Shown one piece after another: positions 1 to 10,614 of a stretch of 64,000 bases of DNA. Numbering within the stretch: the stretch's first letter is position 1; the number at the start of each line of letters is the position of its first letter. Both the position numbers and the translations under genes were made by a program. The notes below the pieces were generated by a model that saw only the letters and a list, made by a program, of their open reading frames with translations, was not told the origin of the DNA and searched no databases. Source of the stretch: Typha latifolia (taxonomy: Eukaryota; Streptophyta; Magnoliopsida; Poales; Typhaceae); the NCBI GenBank assembly GCA_019914945.1, contig CM034112.1, positions 7,386,001 through 7,450,000 on the forward strand, given 5' to 3'.

Positions 1-167
1 GAAGAGCATAAATACAACAAATGTAGATCTGGCAGTTATGGATCAATTCCACTTGGTTTCATAATTTTTTAATTATGGAAGAATATTTGGAAAATATTTT
101 CCCTCGGTTGCGCAGACTACTTTCTACAATAAATTTAGATCTTAAATGAATTATTTCGTAACCTATC
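1..167 (+). mobile_element. LTR-R fragment (U5 side), Reina-like Ty3 family
   Basis: The stretch matches, with many substitutions, the 3' part of the LTR-R copies seen elsewhere in the window (for example 21465-21615). It shares the TGTAGATC block, an AATATTT/AATATTTTCC block, the CGCAGACT block and the TTAGATCTT block in the same order. It is cut off by the window start and stops where an LTR-T fragment begins near 170. No coding sequence is seen. The family is clear from shared order; the element's age looks high because of divergence. Confidence 0.6.
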
Positions 168-173
168 ATTAGA

Positions 174-1869
174 AGTGAGTAGTCTTATCCCTAGACACCT
201 TTCTCAAATTAGGTTATATTATATATTATGTACATGCATGTTTTGATCTCTAGCATGATTATATGACTTTATCTAGAGATGATTACAATCGAGCATATTT
301 TATCATGCATGTAATTAGGCTGATCTTGGATATGAGTATGACGATGATAAATAGAGATGATTATAGATGACTATACTGTTATAATTTTATATCTAGTTGA
401 TCTATAACATGAGTATGTATGGGTATGCATGTGTTGACTACATGGTTGGAGACTACATTGTATTATTTTTTGCTTGATTCCTGTTCTACCTAAATTTCTA
501 TTATATATTGACTTATTATCGTACTGGATATATATATATATGATGTATCATTTAGAAGAAAGCATGAAATGTGATTGGTATGATAGTTGACAGAAAGCGT
601 GAGATTGACATAGTCACGATCGCTCGACATAGTCACGATCTTGTGGCCTTACATCTGAGGTCGTTAGTCTATGTGCGCAGTAGACATTCAGACACATGCC
701 GTTCGTCAGGATATATGGCGAGTTATCCTCACGTATTTTTGTCAGTTAGAAGGGTGCCTAGTCTAGATGGATGTTGATATCCTTAGCAGATCGCAAGGTA
801 TGGTTATATTTGAGATACTCTTTGCGGATGGCAGAGTATGCTCTGAGCCTTCGAGTATAATATTGAGACTGGATACCGGGTGTTGACTGTGCACAATGGT
901 CTAGTATGATGATGGCATACAGAGATAACATTGATGACTTAGATGTTGAAAAATGAATATGATTTCATTATCATCTGATTACCTAATTATCGAGTGGTCA
1001 ATATAAATTATATATGGTTGCATTTGTTATCATATCATGGTCATGGTCGGCATGCATTATATGTTATTTTTGTAAGAGAGTTATAATGATAGTACGACAT
1101 GGAGATTTGTTTATACATTATCGATAATTATATACTTTGATTAATTATGACATGATATCTACTATACGTTTATATATTATTGAGGATACATTCATATACT
1201 CATTCATGACATGATGTTCCTATGTGATTTATATTATTCAGTATATGATTTACTCTCTATTTGACATTACTAATTTAGGGTAAGGTCTATTCACTGAGCC
1301 TTTTGCTCATGACTCTCTTTATTTCTTTTCTAACCCTTTCATATAGCGACTTGAGATATCTTGAGTGATACGTGATAATGACTTGAGATATCTTGAGAAG
1401 ATATTTTAGAGCGATGATGAGGTGAGCTACAAACGCAAGACGGTATAGATGATAGTTTATATAAAAATTGAGTTGTACCAGTATTTGATATTTATACTCG
1501 TTTGTATTAGACAATAATTTGTATATTACAGGTCGAATAGTGTACCCTTATATTAGTTGTTTTAGTTGTATCTTGATGGTTTGTTGTGACTTGAGTGGGT
1601 CCTGCTAAATTATGTAGTGGTCTAGTGTATATTATTGTGAACTTGGATATTCATATGTTAACATGTTTATTTGGTTAATAGTATGATTTATTTGGTGATA
1701 GATTATGTGAGCATAGATATGTTAGCAGGTTTTAATCGATAATGTCATGATTATATGTGCACATGAGTGTATCTGTGCGTGACGGGCCCCGCCTGACCTA
1801 TCGCGTGCGTCGCGTGTGCCGTGTGGGCGTGTGGGCATGCACGTGCCTATGTTGGGCGGGGGCGTTACA
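174..1869 (+). mobile_element. LTR-T fragment, 3' portion of a Tekay-like LTR
   Basis: From GTGAGTAGTCTTATCC onward it follows the same order of blocks as 37790-39443 and 52140-53801: CATGCATGTTTTG, the ATTATATGA/TTTTATCTAGAG blocks, the GGACACATGCCGTTC-type block, and the GGGTAAGGTCTATTCACT block. It ends in GTTACA at 1869, the expected CA end of the LTR. The last 300 bp diverge from those copies but resemble 59757-60000, so this is a subfamily. The 5' half of the LTR is missing. Short ORFs here are chance. Confidence 0.7.
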
Positions 1870-1882
1870 GGCGCAGGATCAT

Positions 1883-2340
1883 CTAGTAGTTAGGTAGAGC
1901 TGTTTGCCTAGGCTGAGTCGGGGCAGATGCAATCTCTAGTGGGTCTTTGGGTTGGGTTATCTTTTTTCTCTCCTTTCTATTGATATGGTTCAACTGATCT
2001 AACTTGGACTCCATTAGAATAGCTAAGGCCTCGTTAGAAGTAGTGGGCCTCAAAGCCTTGATGCCCACTGGAAGTAGTGGGCATGAATGTCTAGCCTAAG
2101 CCCACTAATAAAGGTACTATTAAAGGCCGAGTCAGACCAGTTTAGTGACCTAGTTGCAGGTCCACTCAAACTCCTCCTAGTAAGCTCGAACTATTGTTGA
2201 CTAGGTTATCTTAGTCAATATGGCCTGAAAGTCCTCATACTAGGTCAGACCGAGCGAGCACAAATTGTATCCACAAAGTCCTACAAAGACTAAAATGGTC
2301 GAGTCCACGTATCCGACTAATACCACCTAATCGCCATGCC
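1883..2340 (-). pseudogene. Ty3/gypsy gag remnant
   Basis: Read on the minus strand in shifting frames, this contains the conserved gag core pattern: a short segment with GLRLDIHAH, then ALRPTTSNEALAI, then a charged tail of about 25 residues. The same arrangement is seen in the better gag copies at 19690-20110 (GLREEIQADVRALCPTTLEEA) and 24265-24400. Frameshifts and stops break it, and no protease or reverse transcriptase follows. It is an old, isolated relic of a Reina-like gag; the family call rests on motif order only. Confidence 0.5.
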
Positions 2341-3109
2341 ATCCAAGTGGAATGAAGCTAGTTGGACCGTCTGGTGTCGGGCATGCCATGGTACATAAAA
2401 AGCTACCCCATTAGATAGTTCTAGTCTAGCCTGTCTCCTCCAAAGAATTTTAGGAAATCAAGCTTGATGGTATAAGCTTGGCTCCCAAAATATGGCCTAT
2501 CATCGGGGGCCAAGTGACCTTATGGTTGAGACTGGTCACGTGGGATATGGGCCCACAAATCTAGCTCAGTCCGATGGCGCAAGCCCATCGGGTCATTTGA
2601 CCATTCATCCTCGAGCTCATACTTGAGCTCATACTCATGCTTAGGGTCATGTTCATATGTTCCAAATTAGTTTGCATGAGGTGGTCGAATCGGTTCATAA
2701 AAATCTAGCCTACCTAAAAAATCATGCACTTCATCACCTTCATTCACTTGCCCTAGCCCTAAACCTAGGGCTAAAATTAGATTTTGGCCTTGGGATGTCG
2801 CGGTGGAACGGCAGCGAACAACAGTGGAAGGCTAAACTCAAGCTCAGTATCGAGTTGGTGTAGTGGTGCCCATAGCGCGTCGTTGGCAGGTCACTGGCCC
2901 TCGACAGTTGTGGAAGGGACCCATGGCTGGCGACAGCAAGAAGCTTCTGCGAAGCCACCACGCCATAGGGGTTAGCTTCTCATGATGGTGACTGTTGGGT
3001 TCAACCACCCGAAGGTCATCAACAACTACGGCAGCCACCATTGGTCGGTAGTCTGCTTGATAAAGCTAGTTGTGGCCGTAAGTGGTTGTGGGAGCGCTGA
3101 ACCCCCGCC
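2341..3109. other. No recognised gene; probable decayed repeat DNA
   Basis: Only short overlapping ORFs on both strands are present, with no family motif I recognise. The region lies between a gag relic and the internal part of a decayed LTR-L element, so it is most likely degraded retrotransposon sequence. I see no RNA gene or clear terminal repeat in it. Confidence 0.4.
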
Positions 3110-4318
3110 ATTAGACACGGGGGTTTGCTACATCATATACTATTACTGGTAGTCTTCCGGCCGGTGCTAATGTGAACGATAGCCAGGGGTTGAGTTCAAG
3201 TGGTCCGAGGAAGGTGTTAGACATGAAGTTTGAGACCGGTGGGGTTGGATCAACTGTCGGTGGAAAGCTAGGGTTTTTGGCCCTAGCTCCCACCGCAAGT
3301 AGGGAAGATGGCGTTTGGACCGTCGCGACAGACTGCTCCGGCTTCGCGGCGACGGTGTTCTAGGTCAATAATGGACCCCACCTCCACCATGGCCGGAGGA
3401 GGGGTCGAGGCTACAATTTGGGCCGCCTCGTCTTCTCCCTCACGACTTGGATCGTTCACGCTATGAAGGCTAGTTTCAGCCATGGCTAGTAGTGCTATCG
3501 GTGCTGGCAGAGTGGGTTGGTTGTGGTGGACTAGGAGAACCGTCGTCAAGGCTTGGATCAAGTCTTGGTGGCAGTTTGGATCTCCGTAGATGGTTCTCTC
3601 AACGAGTCGACGACTCTATCAGTGCCTTCGCCCATGTAGCTGGCTCATCGTCAGCGGTTGCTAGTGGTGATAGTGGTACCGGAGAAATCCACATAGAAAT
3701 AGAGATAAGTTCCTGGTCCTCAATGGTTGATCCCTCCTTGTTCATCTTAGATGAAAGAACATTGACTCTAAGAATAATATTACAAACCAAATCTGAAATG
3801 ATTCGTTCCTAGGATGAACCTAAGATTTTGATGGATAATAACCTTAGAATTCTCAGATCTAATGGCTTTGGGATGAAGTCAATGTCAGAATAGGATAGAA
3901 CGGTAAATTTTCGACGTTATGGCGATTGTCGGAGGGTGGTGGATGGCCAAGGGTAGTGGTGGACGACTGTAAAGAAGGGTGGCAGTTGGTGGAGGAAGAT
4001 GCCTAGGGTTTGAAAGATCGAAATGCTTGTGTGGTTATGATCTACTTCTAGAAAGATAAATGGGATCTAATGGCTACGACAAAAGATAAAAACAAAAATA
4101 GTAATTTGGCTAAACTTAAATTATTCCATGATAATTATCAACATATGTCTACTCCTATTTATATGAGTAATAATCCTAGTGGATTTGATCCACATGCAGA
4201 TTATCCGATTTATTTAAAATTCAAAACAATAAGATAAAGCTAATTAACTAACTTGAGTTTATCTGACTTGACTCAACCGACTCAACTAACCTAACCCATG
4301 TGGTTGAATCGTAATAGG
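3110..4318 (-). mobile_element. Decayed LTR-L (LARD-like) element: LTR plus internal part
   Basis: On the minus strand the LTR starts near 4318 with an ATTACGATTCAACCACATGG-type sequence, matching the LTR-L start at 18285, and runs to about 3890, including the CCACCACTACCCTTGG and CCACCCTCCGAC blocks. The internal part follows down to about 3110. Its broken reading frame gives DDEPATWAKAL and ARAKNPSFPP, parallel to DDEPLAWAKVL and ARAKNTNFPI in the copy at 29866-30629. The primer-binding site is no longer recognisable. There is no pol. It looks older than the copies at 18-31 kb. Confidence 0.6.
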
Positions 4319-4375
4319 AGACAAGCAAACACGTCAGCCTCACCTATCTCCTTGTTGTGCATAATGAGTTGCGTC

Positions 4376-5229
4376 TAGTGGTGTAAACAAGCCGAACCTG
4401 AGCGAGTCGGCTCTGGCTCAGGCTCAACTCGAAATAACTTTCAAGTCTCATAATTTTGCTCAGGCTCGGTTCAGCTAAACTCGAGCTAAGCCTAATTAAG
4501 CCCGAGTCGAGCCCGAGCAAAGCTCGGGCTTGATCAGAGGATGAGGCGGTGGCGGCTTGCCGAAGGAGTCGGAGGCGGATGGAGGAGGAGACGACGACGA
4601 TGAGATGGTGAATGAAGGAGGAGGAGGAAGCCGACGGAGTGGACAAGGAGGAGGCCAACAGAGGAGGAGGAGGAGGAGGCCAACAGAGGAGGAGGAGGAG
4701 GCCAATGGAGAGGAGGACGTGGTGCCGTGGTGGTGGCTTGTTGATGGAGGCTGACAGAGAGGGAGGAGGTGGCAGCGCATGGGGTGAGGCTATGAGTGGT
4801 GATCGGTTGGATGAGGGTGAGGGTGAAGGTGAGGATGGGGTGGGTGAGGGAATTGAGGGTGATGGCCTGATGGGTGATGATGGGGAAGGTGATGTGATGG
4901 GGGAGGATGAAGTGATGGTGAGGTTGGGGTAGGTGAGGGTGGGTGAGGGTGATGAATGGGTTAAGGGTGAGGGTGAGGATAGGTTAGTAATGGACACATG
5001 GCAATATTTCTTTATCCTACGTGTCCTTACTTATAGCTAGTCAGGTTATCGAGCCTATCGAGCTAAGCTTGAACGAGCTGGTCTAGCTCAAGTTCAGCTC
5101 GACATTAATTTCGAGCCTGTTACAATGGCTCGGGCTCGGCTTAGCTCTGACTGAGCCGAGCCAGACTCAAGCTTGACCCGAGCTGAGCCCGAGCCAAGCC
5201 CGAGCCACTCGTCAAGCGTGATAGCTCTA
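4376..5229. mobile_element. Non-autonomous hAT-type DNA transposon, GAG-rich
   Basis: The 854-bp segment is bracketed by the perfect 8-bp direct repeat GTTGCGTC (4368-4375 and 5230-5237), the target-duplication size of hAT elements. Its ends form a degenerate terminal inverted repeat: TAGTGGTGT on the left against TAGAGCTAT at the inverted right end. Both subterminal regions (about 4395-4540 and 5090-5210) are built from GAGCCGAGC/GCTCGGGC-like words in opposite sense. The middle is a purine-rich GAG/GGT tract, which creates long Ser/Pro- or Glu/Gly-rich chance ORFs. No transposase is encoded, so it would need a helper. Confidence 0.8.
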
Positions 5230-5237
5230 GTTGCGTC

Positions 5238-5529
5238 TCGACGACACCTCACTCGATGTCCCAAACCGTGCACGTGGTGTCAATTCACAACATGCCGATG
5301 CAGCAGGGCTCGACGTCGTTCCAATCGAAGGAGGTGAGTAGCGCAGATCTGAGCTCGGTGGTGTTGGAAGTGGGATCTAATTGACAACGTGCCGATGTGT
5401 AGGGCTCGACGTCACTCCAATCGAAGGAGTTGAGCGACGCGGAAAAGTCGCTGAACTTGGAGTTGTGGCAGAAAAGCTCATCTCCCTAGCATAAGATTCA
5501 TTCCTAGCAAGTCTTGACATCAGTTTTCT
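5238..5529. other. No recognised gene, next to the receptor-kinase relic
   Basis: Two copies of a roughly 70-bp block containing GGGCTCGACGTC and CCAATCGAAGGAG occur here, near 5307-5335 and 5402-5430, about 95 bp apart. This points to an old local duplication. It would lie downstream of the kinase relic on the minus strand, but I find no kinase-domain motifs. Confidence 0.35.
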
Positions 5530-6070
5530 TCACAATTTTTTGAAGTCCATCTTCCAGCTCACCAAGATAAAAATCCCAATATGCCCATGGTTGATAAGCT
5601 TCATGTCACTAAAACCAGAAGTTGCATGAAACAACTTCTCATAGTTGAGATCCCCCACCGCCGTTGATTTCCTAACAATGACAACAGGAGACAAAGGCTT
5701 TGGCGCAACCAAAGAATGAACATGCATTGGTGCAACCAAAGAACGAATACCATTAGCATTGCTACCTCTCCTTATTAGGCACAACAAAGTGACTACAATC
5801 ACAATAATGAGCAATGCTACTCCCCTAAGTACTCCTCCCAAAATATACTTCCTATTGGCAGTTCTCCTTTTAGGGTGTGGATTCTAGCGGCGCAGCCAGC
5901 GATGGCGAACGACCATCAAATGCTTCCCCTTTTTCTCTGTAGAACTATTCGCAATCTATATTAGTCTTGTCAATCAAGCATTGCGGAAGCAATTTGTAGA
6001 AATTGATACGTTTCCAAATTCTATTTGTTGCAATTAATTTCCCCTCGAGATAATTATTCGAGATATCTAT
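5530..6070 (-). pseudogene. LRR receptor-like kinase relic (last LRR, TM, juxtamembrane)
   Basis: On the minus strand, 6065-5945 encodes a terminal leucine-rich-repeat-like phrase (ISNNYLEGKL) followed by a short Cys-containing tail. About 60 bp later a second open stretch (about 5885-5530) encodes a basic stretch, a transmembrane helix (GVALLIIVIVVTLLCLI), a stop-transfer RR, and a juxtamembrane/kinase-entry phrase (LNYEKLFHATSGFSDMKLI). This order is that of plant LRR receptor-like kinases. The upstream LRRs and the whole kinase catalytic domain are missing, the two parts are out of frame, and the ORF stops just after the kinase entry. It is a gene fragment, perhaps carried or broken by the nearby transposon. 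The exact subfamily is uncertain. Confidence 0.55.
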
Positions 6071-7830
6071 AAGAGGAAATTTGGGTTGAGCGAGGTGGAG
6101 GAGTTGGGGAGGGGGCGCAGGTGGAACAGGGAAGAAAAAAGACGACAGATTTTGATTGGGGTGGAGAAGGAAGAAGAAGAAGAAATGAAAAAAAAAAATG
6201 AGGTAGCGTAAAGGTAAGGACATATTTGTCATAAATTATATATGTGAATATTTTCATTCAAAAAAGGGATGTCAAATTGTCAATACATCGGATAAGGCAA
6301 CACCTACGATATTACCCTATTAGTTCAGAGAGTGCACCGTAATTAAATTTTTTTTTTGAATAGATAAACCTTTTTTTTAGGCAATGGGTACATAATTTCT
6401 GTGTACAAACTTACAATTGTTTAGCTACAAACCTATTGCCATAGTTCCTGGTAAAAGCGACAGTGTGGGACCCACTTCTTATTCCATCTGAGTAGAAGAA
6501 ACAAAAATGCTTCACTGGAACTGCCAGTCGAGCAGGTGCCAGCAACAAATTCTCATTGCCCGGTCGTCTGTAGTGAACAGTGAGATGCGCTTCCGACACG
6601 TGGGCTGTATATGCGGTATATGCGGGCGCCTCACAGTATCCCCTCCTCACTTCCTCCCTGCCCCACCGAGTCCAAAAGCAGCCATTTATTTTCAGAAATA
6701 GATGCAGGTGATCGCGAGATTTCTGACGTGGCTAGCATCGAGGAAGGCATTTTTGCTGCTAGTTGGGAGACAGCTCAGAAACAGAGAATGCCCATTTGGT
6801 TAGTTGATGACGTGCTATTGCCTCGGGTGATCTTCTTTCGGGTTTTTGACCAAACTAGTCCTCCTTGAAAACTTATTTACCTATCTAGTTTACTCCTTAA
6901 ACTTAATTTCAATTATATATATTTGTGATAAAGACTAGCATTTTATATCCACTGTAAAATATTATATGTATATATTGGAGAATAAACTGAATAATTAAGA
7001 CACTCCATCCTTTGAAAAACGTGCAGCACACCAGTGAGACTAGGCACGTAATAAGAGAGCTGGATAAAGAGGGGCATAAAATATTTCCTTTATTCTGGAG
7101 GCTAAATCGAGTATGACCTAGCTAGCCTGGTAGTGGTAGGTGAAAGAGCGTGAGTTTTAAACTTTGACAGAGTTTAAACAGACCGAGTATTTCATTTCTT
7201 AGAATATATAAGTGATGTTTTTCTCTTTTTGGTGCAAGAATATAACGACGTTTAAAAGAGAACAAGTCATGCTCCTAATCCACGTAGAGAAAAAGAAAGA
7301 ATATGTCTTACATAGAGAGAGTCTAAGTTCACCTCTTCCTGGCATGTGGCAGAAAAGTCAACTCGTGAGAAAAATGAATTGAACTAAAAGAAAATAATAT
7401 GAAGAAAGCGGAGAAATATACAACTAATAAGAAACACCTTAATTTTTTTATATTAACATTTTGTCATTTCGGTTCTTATTATTTGACTCATATTTTATTT
7501 TGCTTATCTCAAAAATACCTTAATCCACTTGAGCATTATTTAGTATATAAATTATTTCAATTAATTATGTGTATAATGACTATAATACTCGTGTATAATT
7601 CAACATTTTCCTTTCAGCATTTTCATTGTATAGGTGTAGAGAATTTTGTTGAAAGATATTTTAAGTCTTTGTATTATTTATAATAACTTGGAGTATCTTA
7701 AAGATAATAAAGTTAAAATACAAGGATAGAATGAGAATATGAATACATCAGATTTTTCATAATAATAACAAAATTAAAAAATATATGGTTTTTTATAATA
7801 AAAAAATATTTTAAAAAGAAACGATGGGTA
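6071..7830. other. Intergenic DNA upstream of the ROH1-like gene
   Basis: This is AT-rich, non-repetitive-looking sequence with only short unconvincing ORFs. No LTR, gag or pol motif is seen. A 19-bp phrase at 6846-6864 (TTGACCAAACTAGTCCTCC) recurs with one change at 9992-10010 on the other side of the gene. The promoter and distal regulatory region of the gene at 7945 presumably lie in its last kilobase, but I cannot point to a confident element other than the TATA-like site below. Confidence 0.5.
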
Positions 7831-7887
7831 GAAACAGTCCAATCCCAAAAGCCAAGAGAAACCTTCTCCTCCCTCACAGTAGACTGC

Positions 7888-7897
7888 ATAATAAAAC
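7888..7897 (+). promoter_or_regulatory. Possible TATA box of the ROH1-like gene
   Basis: The AT-rich word ATAATAAAAC lies about 50 bp upstream of the ATG at 7945, within a pyrimidine-rich leader. Position and composition suit a plant core promoter with a short 5' UTR, but it is a weak match and several other AT-rich sites lie further upstream. Confidence 0.3.
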
Positions 7898-7944
7898 TCC
7901 AACCCCTACTCTCGTCCTTTCCAATCCATTTCTAAACTCCAAAA

Positions 7945-9162
7945 ATGGCGACGGCCGATCCCCAAGGTGGGTTCTTGGGCCTCTCCCTCCTCAGCTTCCG
8001 TCGCAACCAAGTGGCCTCCTCCATGGAATCAATCCAGGAAGACGACAACCAGCTCGACGTCCTCCACCACTTTCAGACCCACGTCGCCGATCGCCTCCTC
8101 TCCCTCCTCCCCTCCTCCGAATCTGGCGACCTCCTCGTCTCCCTTCCCTTCGTCTCCAACCTCCTCGATGCCTTCCTCTCCGGCGAGCAACGCTTCCGCT
8201 CCCTCCTCCTCCTTCTCCTCAACCAAAATCCCACCCCGCTCCTCTCCAAACCCCCGCTCGACCGCCTCCTTCCCGACCTCCTCGACCGCGCTGTCAAATC
8301 CCTTGACCTCTGCAACCACATCTCCGCCTCCCTTCTCTCCCTCCGCCACTGGCAGCGCCACGCCAACATTGCCGCTGCCGCTCTCCTGCGCCGCGACCGG
8401 CCCCTCTCCGACGCCCACCTCCTCCGTGCCAGGCGAGCCCTCGCCCGCCTCTTAGCTGACCGAGGTGGCGCGACCCCCACGCTGCCGCCCCCCTCCCCCG
8501 CCCGCGCCACCGGCCACGTGCGTGCCCTCTCCTGGAGCGTCTCCAAGAACTGGTCCACGACGCGGCAGCTGCAGCCGCCCTCGCCGGCGCGGTTCACCGG
8601 CGACGCTCCAGGCGGCCTGGCGTTGGCCGTCTTCACCATGAATTCCGTCCTCGCATTCGTCACGTGGGTCCTCGCCATCTCCTTCCACGACGGGGGCTCC
8701 GCCGCCCCTGCCCCCCCATTGCCGCCGAGGCACCTCCACTGGGGAGCGGCAATGGCGAGCCTGCAGGAGCGGATTACAGAAGAGTGGCAGCGGAGGGAGC
8801 GAAGGGATCGGAACTCCCTAACGCCGGCGGCGGGACTGCTCGCGGAAGTGCAAGGGGTGGAGAGGTGTGGAAGGGTGCTGCTGGAGTTCGTCGGCGAAGC
8901 GCCGGAAGGAGGTGGGCCGCTGCTTGAGCAGGAGATCGGGAGCGGCGACGTGGCGGAGTTGGCGGGGGAGTTGGCTGAGGCTTGCCGGGCGATGGAGGAT
9001 AGGTTGCGGCCGGTGGAGAGGCAGGTCCGGGCAGTGTTCCACAGCGTCGTTAGCTGCCGGTCAGATGTCTTGCGTTGCTTGGAGCACTGCAGTCGCTCTG
9101 CTAATAATTCCACCATTTCTACTGCTTCTGCTTCCTATCCAAGTTTTAAAAGAGATTGTTGA
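7945..9162 (+). CDS. ROH1/BYPASS1-related (DUF793) family protein
   Basis: This single 405-residue exon is the only intact cellular gene seen. The start MATADPQGGFLGL fits the family's short N-terminus. Visible family blocks are an N-terminal helical region with LDVLHHFQTHVADRLLSLL (about residues 38-56), the hallmark RALSWSVSKNWSTTRQLQ (about 193-210), a hydrophobic segment AVFTMNSVLAFVTWVLAI (about 227-244), and a C-terminal helical part with GLLAEVQGVERCGRVLLEF (about 298-316), ending in a Ser-rich tail. Length matches the family (about 380-410). In Arabidopsis, ROH1 binds the exocyst subunit EXO70A1 and affects seed-coat mucilage secretion; a similar exocytosis-related role here is inference. 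The coding region is very GC-rich and lacks introns, as is usual for the family. The other long ORFs over this interval are shadows produced by high GC. Confidence 0.93.
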   Translation: MATADPQGGFLGLSLLSFRRNQVASSMESIQEDDNQLDVLHHFQTHVADRLLSLLPSSESGDLLVSLPFVSNLLDAFLSGEQRFRSLLLLLLNQNPTPLLSKPPLDRLLPDLLDRAVKSLDLCNHISASLLSLRHWQRHANIAAAALLRRDRPLSDAHLLRARRALARLLADRGGATPTLPPPSPARATGHVRALSWSVSKNWSTTRQLQPPSPARFTGDAPGGLALAVFTMNSVLAFVTWVLAISFHDGGSAAPAPPLPPRHLHWGAAMASLQERITEEWQRRERRDRNSLTPAAGLLAEVQGVERCGRVLLEFVGEAPEGGGPLLEQEIGSGDVAELAGELAEACRAMEDRLRPVERQVRAVFHSVVSCRSDVLRCLEHCSRSANNSTISTASASYPSFKRDC

Positions 9163-10251
9163 TCGTAGACTCTAATTATCACACGAGATGAGGTTGGTGA
9201 TTAGACGCAAGAGCTTAATTTTTGTGACGAAATCTGTGAAATTTGTTACTCTAGAGATGTGTACATTTTTTTTTGATTTTTTGGGCTTGTTTCGTTTTTG
9301 TTAGTTTTCTTTTTTACTTATAAGGATTCATTGTGTACTTTTGTTGATTGTCCATAATCCATATTGGTTATGCTTGCTTCCTCTTGTACATGCAATGATG
9401 ATAATTAATTCATATTGATTTATTTCAAGAATAGTGAAGATTTTGCATTATTTGCTTTGAAAATTTTGTGGTGTCCCACTCAAACCGTTAAAAAGCATCA
9501 CCCAGATTCAAATGTGAGAATACTCATACAAAGCTAATAGCCAATGGGCAAAGAAAATTTTCTTTCGTTTCCAAGTAGCAGATTCGAATTCAAGAATCTT
9601 TTGCTAGATTTCTGATCTCATAATGAAGTTACCATGTCCTTCGAAATGTTAGAGGCGTAGAAGAGGATAAACTTGTATTTTGCACTCCGAACAAAGGAAA
9701 AACCAAAGTATAGCGTACGTTTACTTCTGATTATAAAACCGTTTTCTCTATTAGCCAGAACAATTAAGAGATAATATTCAAAGCAAACATTGTGCTCACA
9801 CACAGAAAAAGGGAAAAAAAGAAGAAAAAAAAACATTGTGCTGGCACGAATACTAGGATACGTGCTTTGGAAGACGTGCAGTAAACGACGTGAATAGTAA
9901 ATTTGAAAGCTTGCAGATGTGCACGCCATTAAATGGCCAGCTAGGCAGCTACCGCTAGCTACGAAAACTTTGGGCCTCCCAAGTTGACTACTTGACCAAA
10001 CTAGCCCTCCAAACTGTTTTTTTCTAAACATTTTTATGCGTTATTTTAGAATTTAAATACAATATTAGATAAGTTAAAAAAGCCATGAATTAAACAGCGA
10101 CTTTTATAGAAATTTAATAGCCCATGAGAAAATAGTTTTATTCGTGGGAGAATTTTCACATGAGTTTCTAAACCATTAAATAACTTTCAGCAAGTTATAC
10201 CAATAAAACTTAGTTTTCTTAACAACTTTTCGATTCATGAAAGATTATTGT
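9163..10251. other. 3' flank of the ROH1-like gene; no second gene seen
   Basis: The first few hundred bases are T-rich and probably hold the 3' UTR and poly(A) region; no single AATAAA signal stands out. A 137-residue minus-strand ORF at 9618-10031 has low-complexity hydrophobic sequence and no family motif, and I do not accept it as a gene. No LTR motif is seen until about 10252. Confidence 0.5.
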
Positions 10252-10372
10252 TTGTTATGAACAAGGAATTAGAGAAGAGATCAGACGAGGGAAAAAAGGG
10301 GGTCGCTCCTAGAAGAAGTAGGGCAGCGACAGATGAGGGGAAAGATCTAACCGATGTTGGCTAAAGGTCAAG
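10252..10372 (-). mobile_element. LTR 3'-end fragment of a further Ty3 family
   Basis: Read on the minus strand, this matches 62695-62812 on the plus strand: it shares GCCAACAT...AGATCTTTCCCCTC, CTACTTCTTCTAGGAG and GTCTGATCTCT in the same order. At the 62.8-kb copy the block is followed by a primer-binding site and a gag ORF, which identifies it as the end of an LTR. Here the internal part is missing. Confidence 0.55.
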
Positions 10373-10426
10373 AAAGAAGATTCATTCATCACATGACCCG
10401 ACTAGGGTGTGCTCCACAGTACGTAT

Positions 10427-10614
10427 GTAACAACCCAATCTTAAAAACTATAAAAAAAAATTCATTGCATGGCACGACAGCCTCGTGGCAGATGGGGAGG
10501 GCGCCACGTGCCCCAAGTGCCGACTCGGTCAACCTAGCCAGGCTAGTTGGTGCGGTGGACCCCACCACCACCGCCCGGCCTCCCTCCCCACCGCCTTTCT
10601 CCCTTTTAATTCTC
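10427..10614 (+). mobile_element. LTR-T fragment, first ~190 bp
   Basis: It begins TGTAACAACCCAATC and continues with ATTGCATGGCACGACAG, a GC-rich block with GCGGTGG, and CTCCCCACCGC, the same order as the start of the LTR-T copies at 36674 and 50923. It stops abruptly where an oppositely oriented complete LTR-T begins at 10615. The two are therefore head to head, either by insertion or by rearrangement. Confidence 0.65.

Noticed and set aside
571..777. 68-residue ORF and similar short ORFs in the AT-rich parts of LTR-T
   Set aside because: The same positions in other LTR-T copies are not open, and no start context or motif supports them.
4344..4997. 217-residue Ser/Pro-rich minus-strand ORF
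   Set aside because: It lies inside the purine-rich centre of the non-autonomous hAT element and crosses the target duplication; low complexity, no domain.
8073..9116. 347-residue minus-strand ORF opposite the ROH1-like gene, and plus-strand ORFs at 7824-8306 and 7967-8455
   Set aside because: They are shadow frames of a very GC-rich coding sequence; composition is Arg/Ser/Pro-biased and no motif is seen.
9618..10031. 137-residue minus-strand ORF downstream of the ROH1-like gene
   Set aside because: Low-complexity Phe/Ser-rich text with no recognisable domain in AT-rich intergenic DNA.
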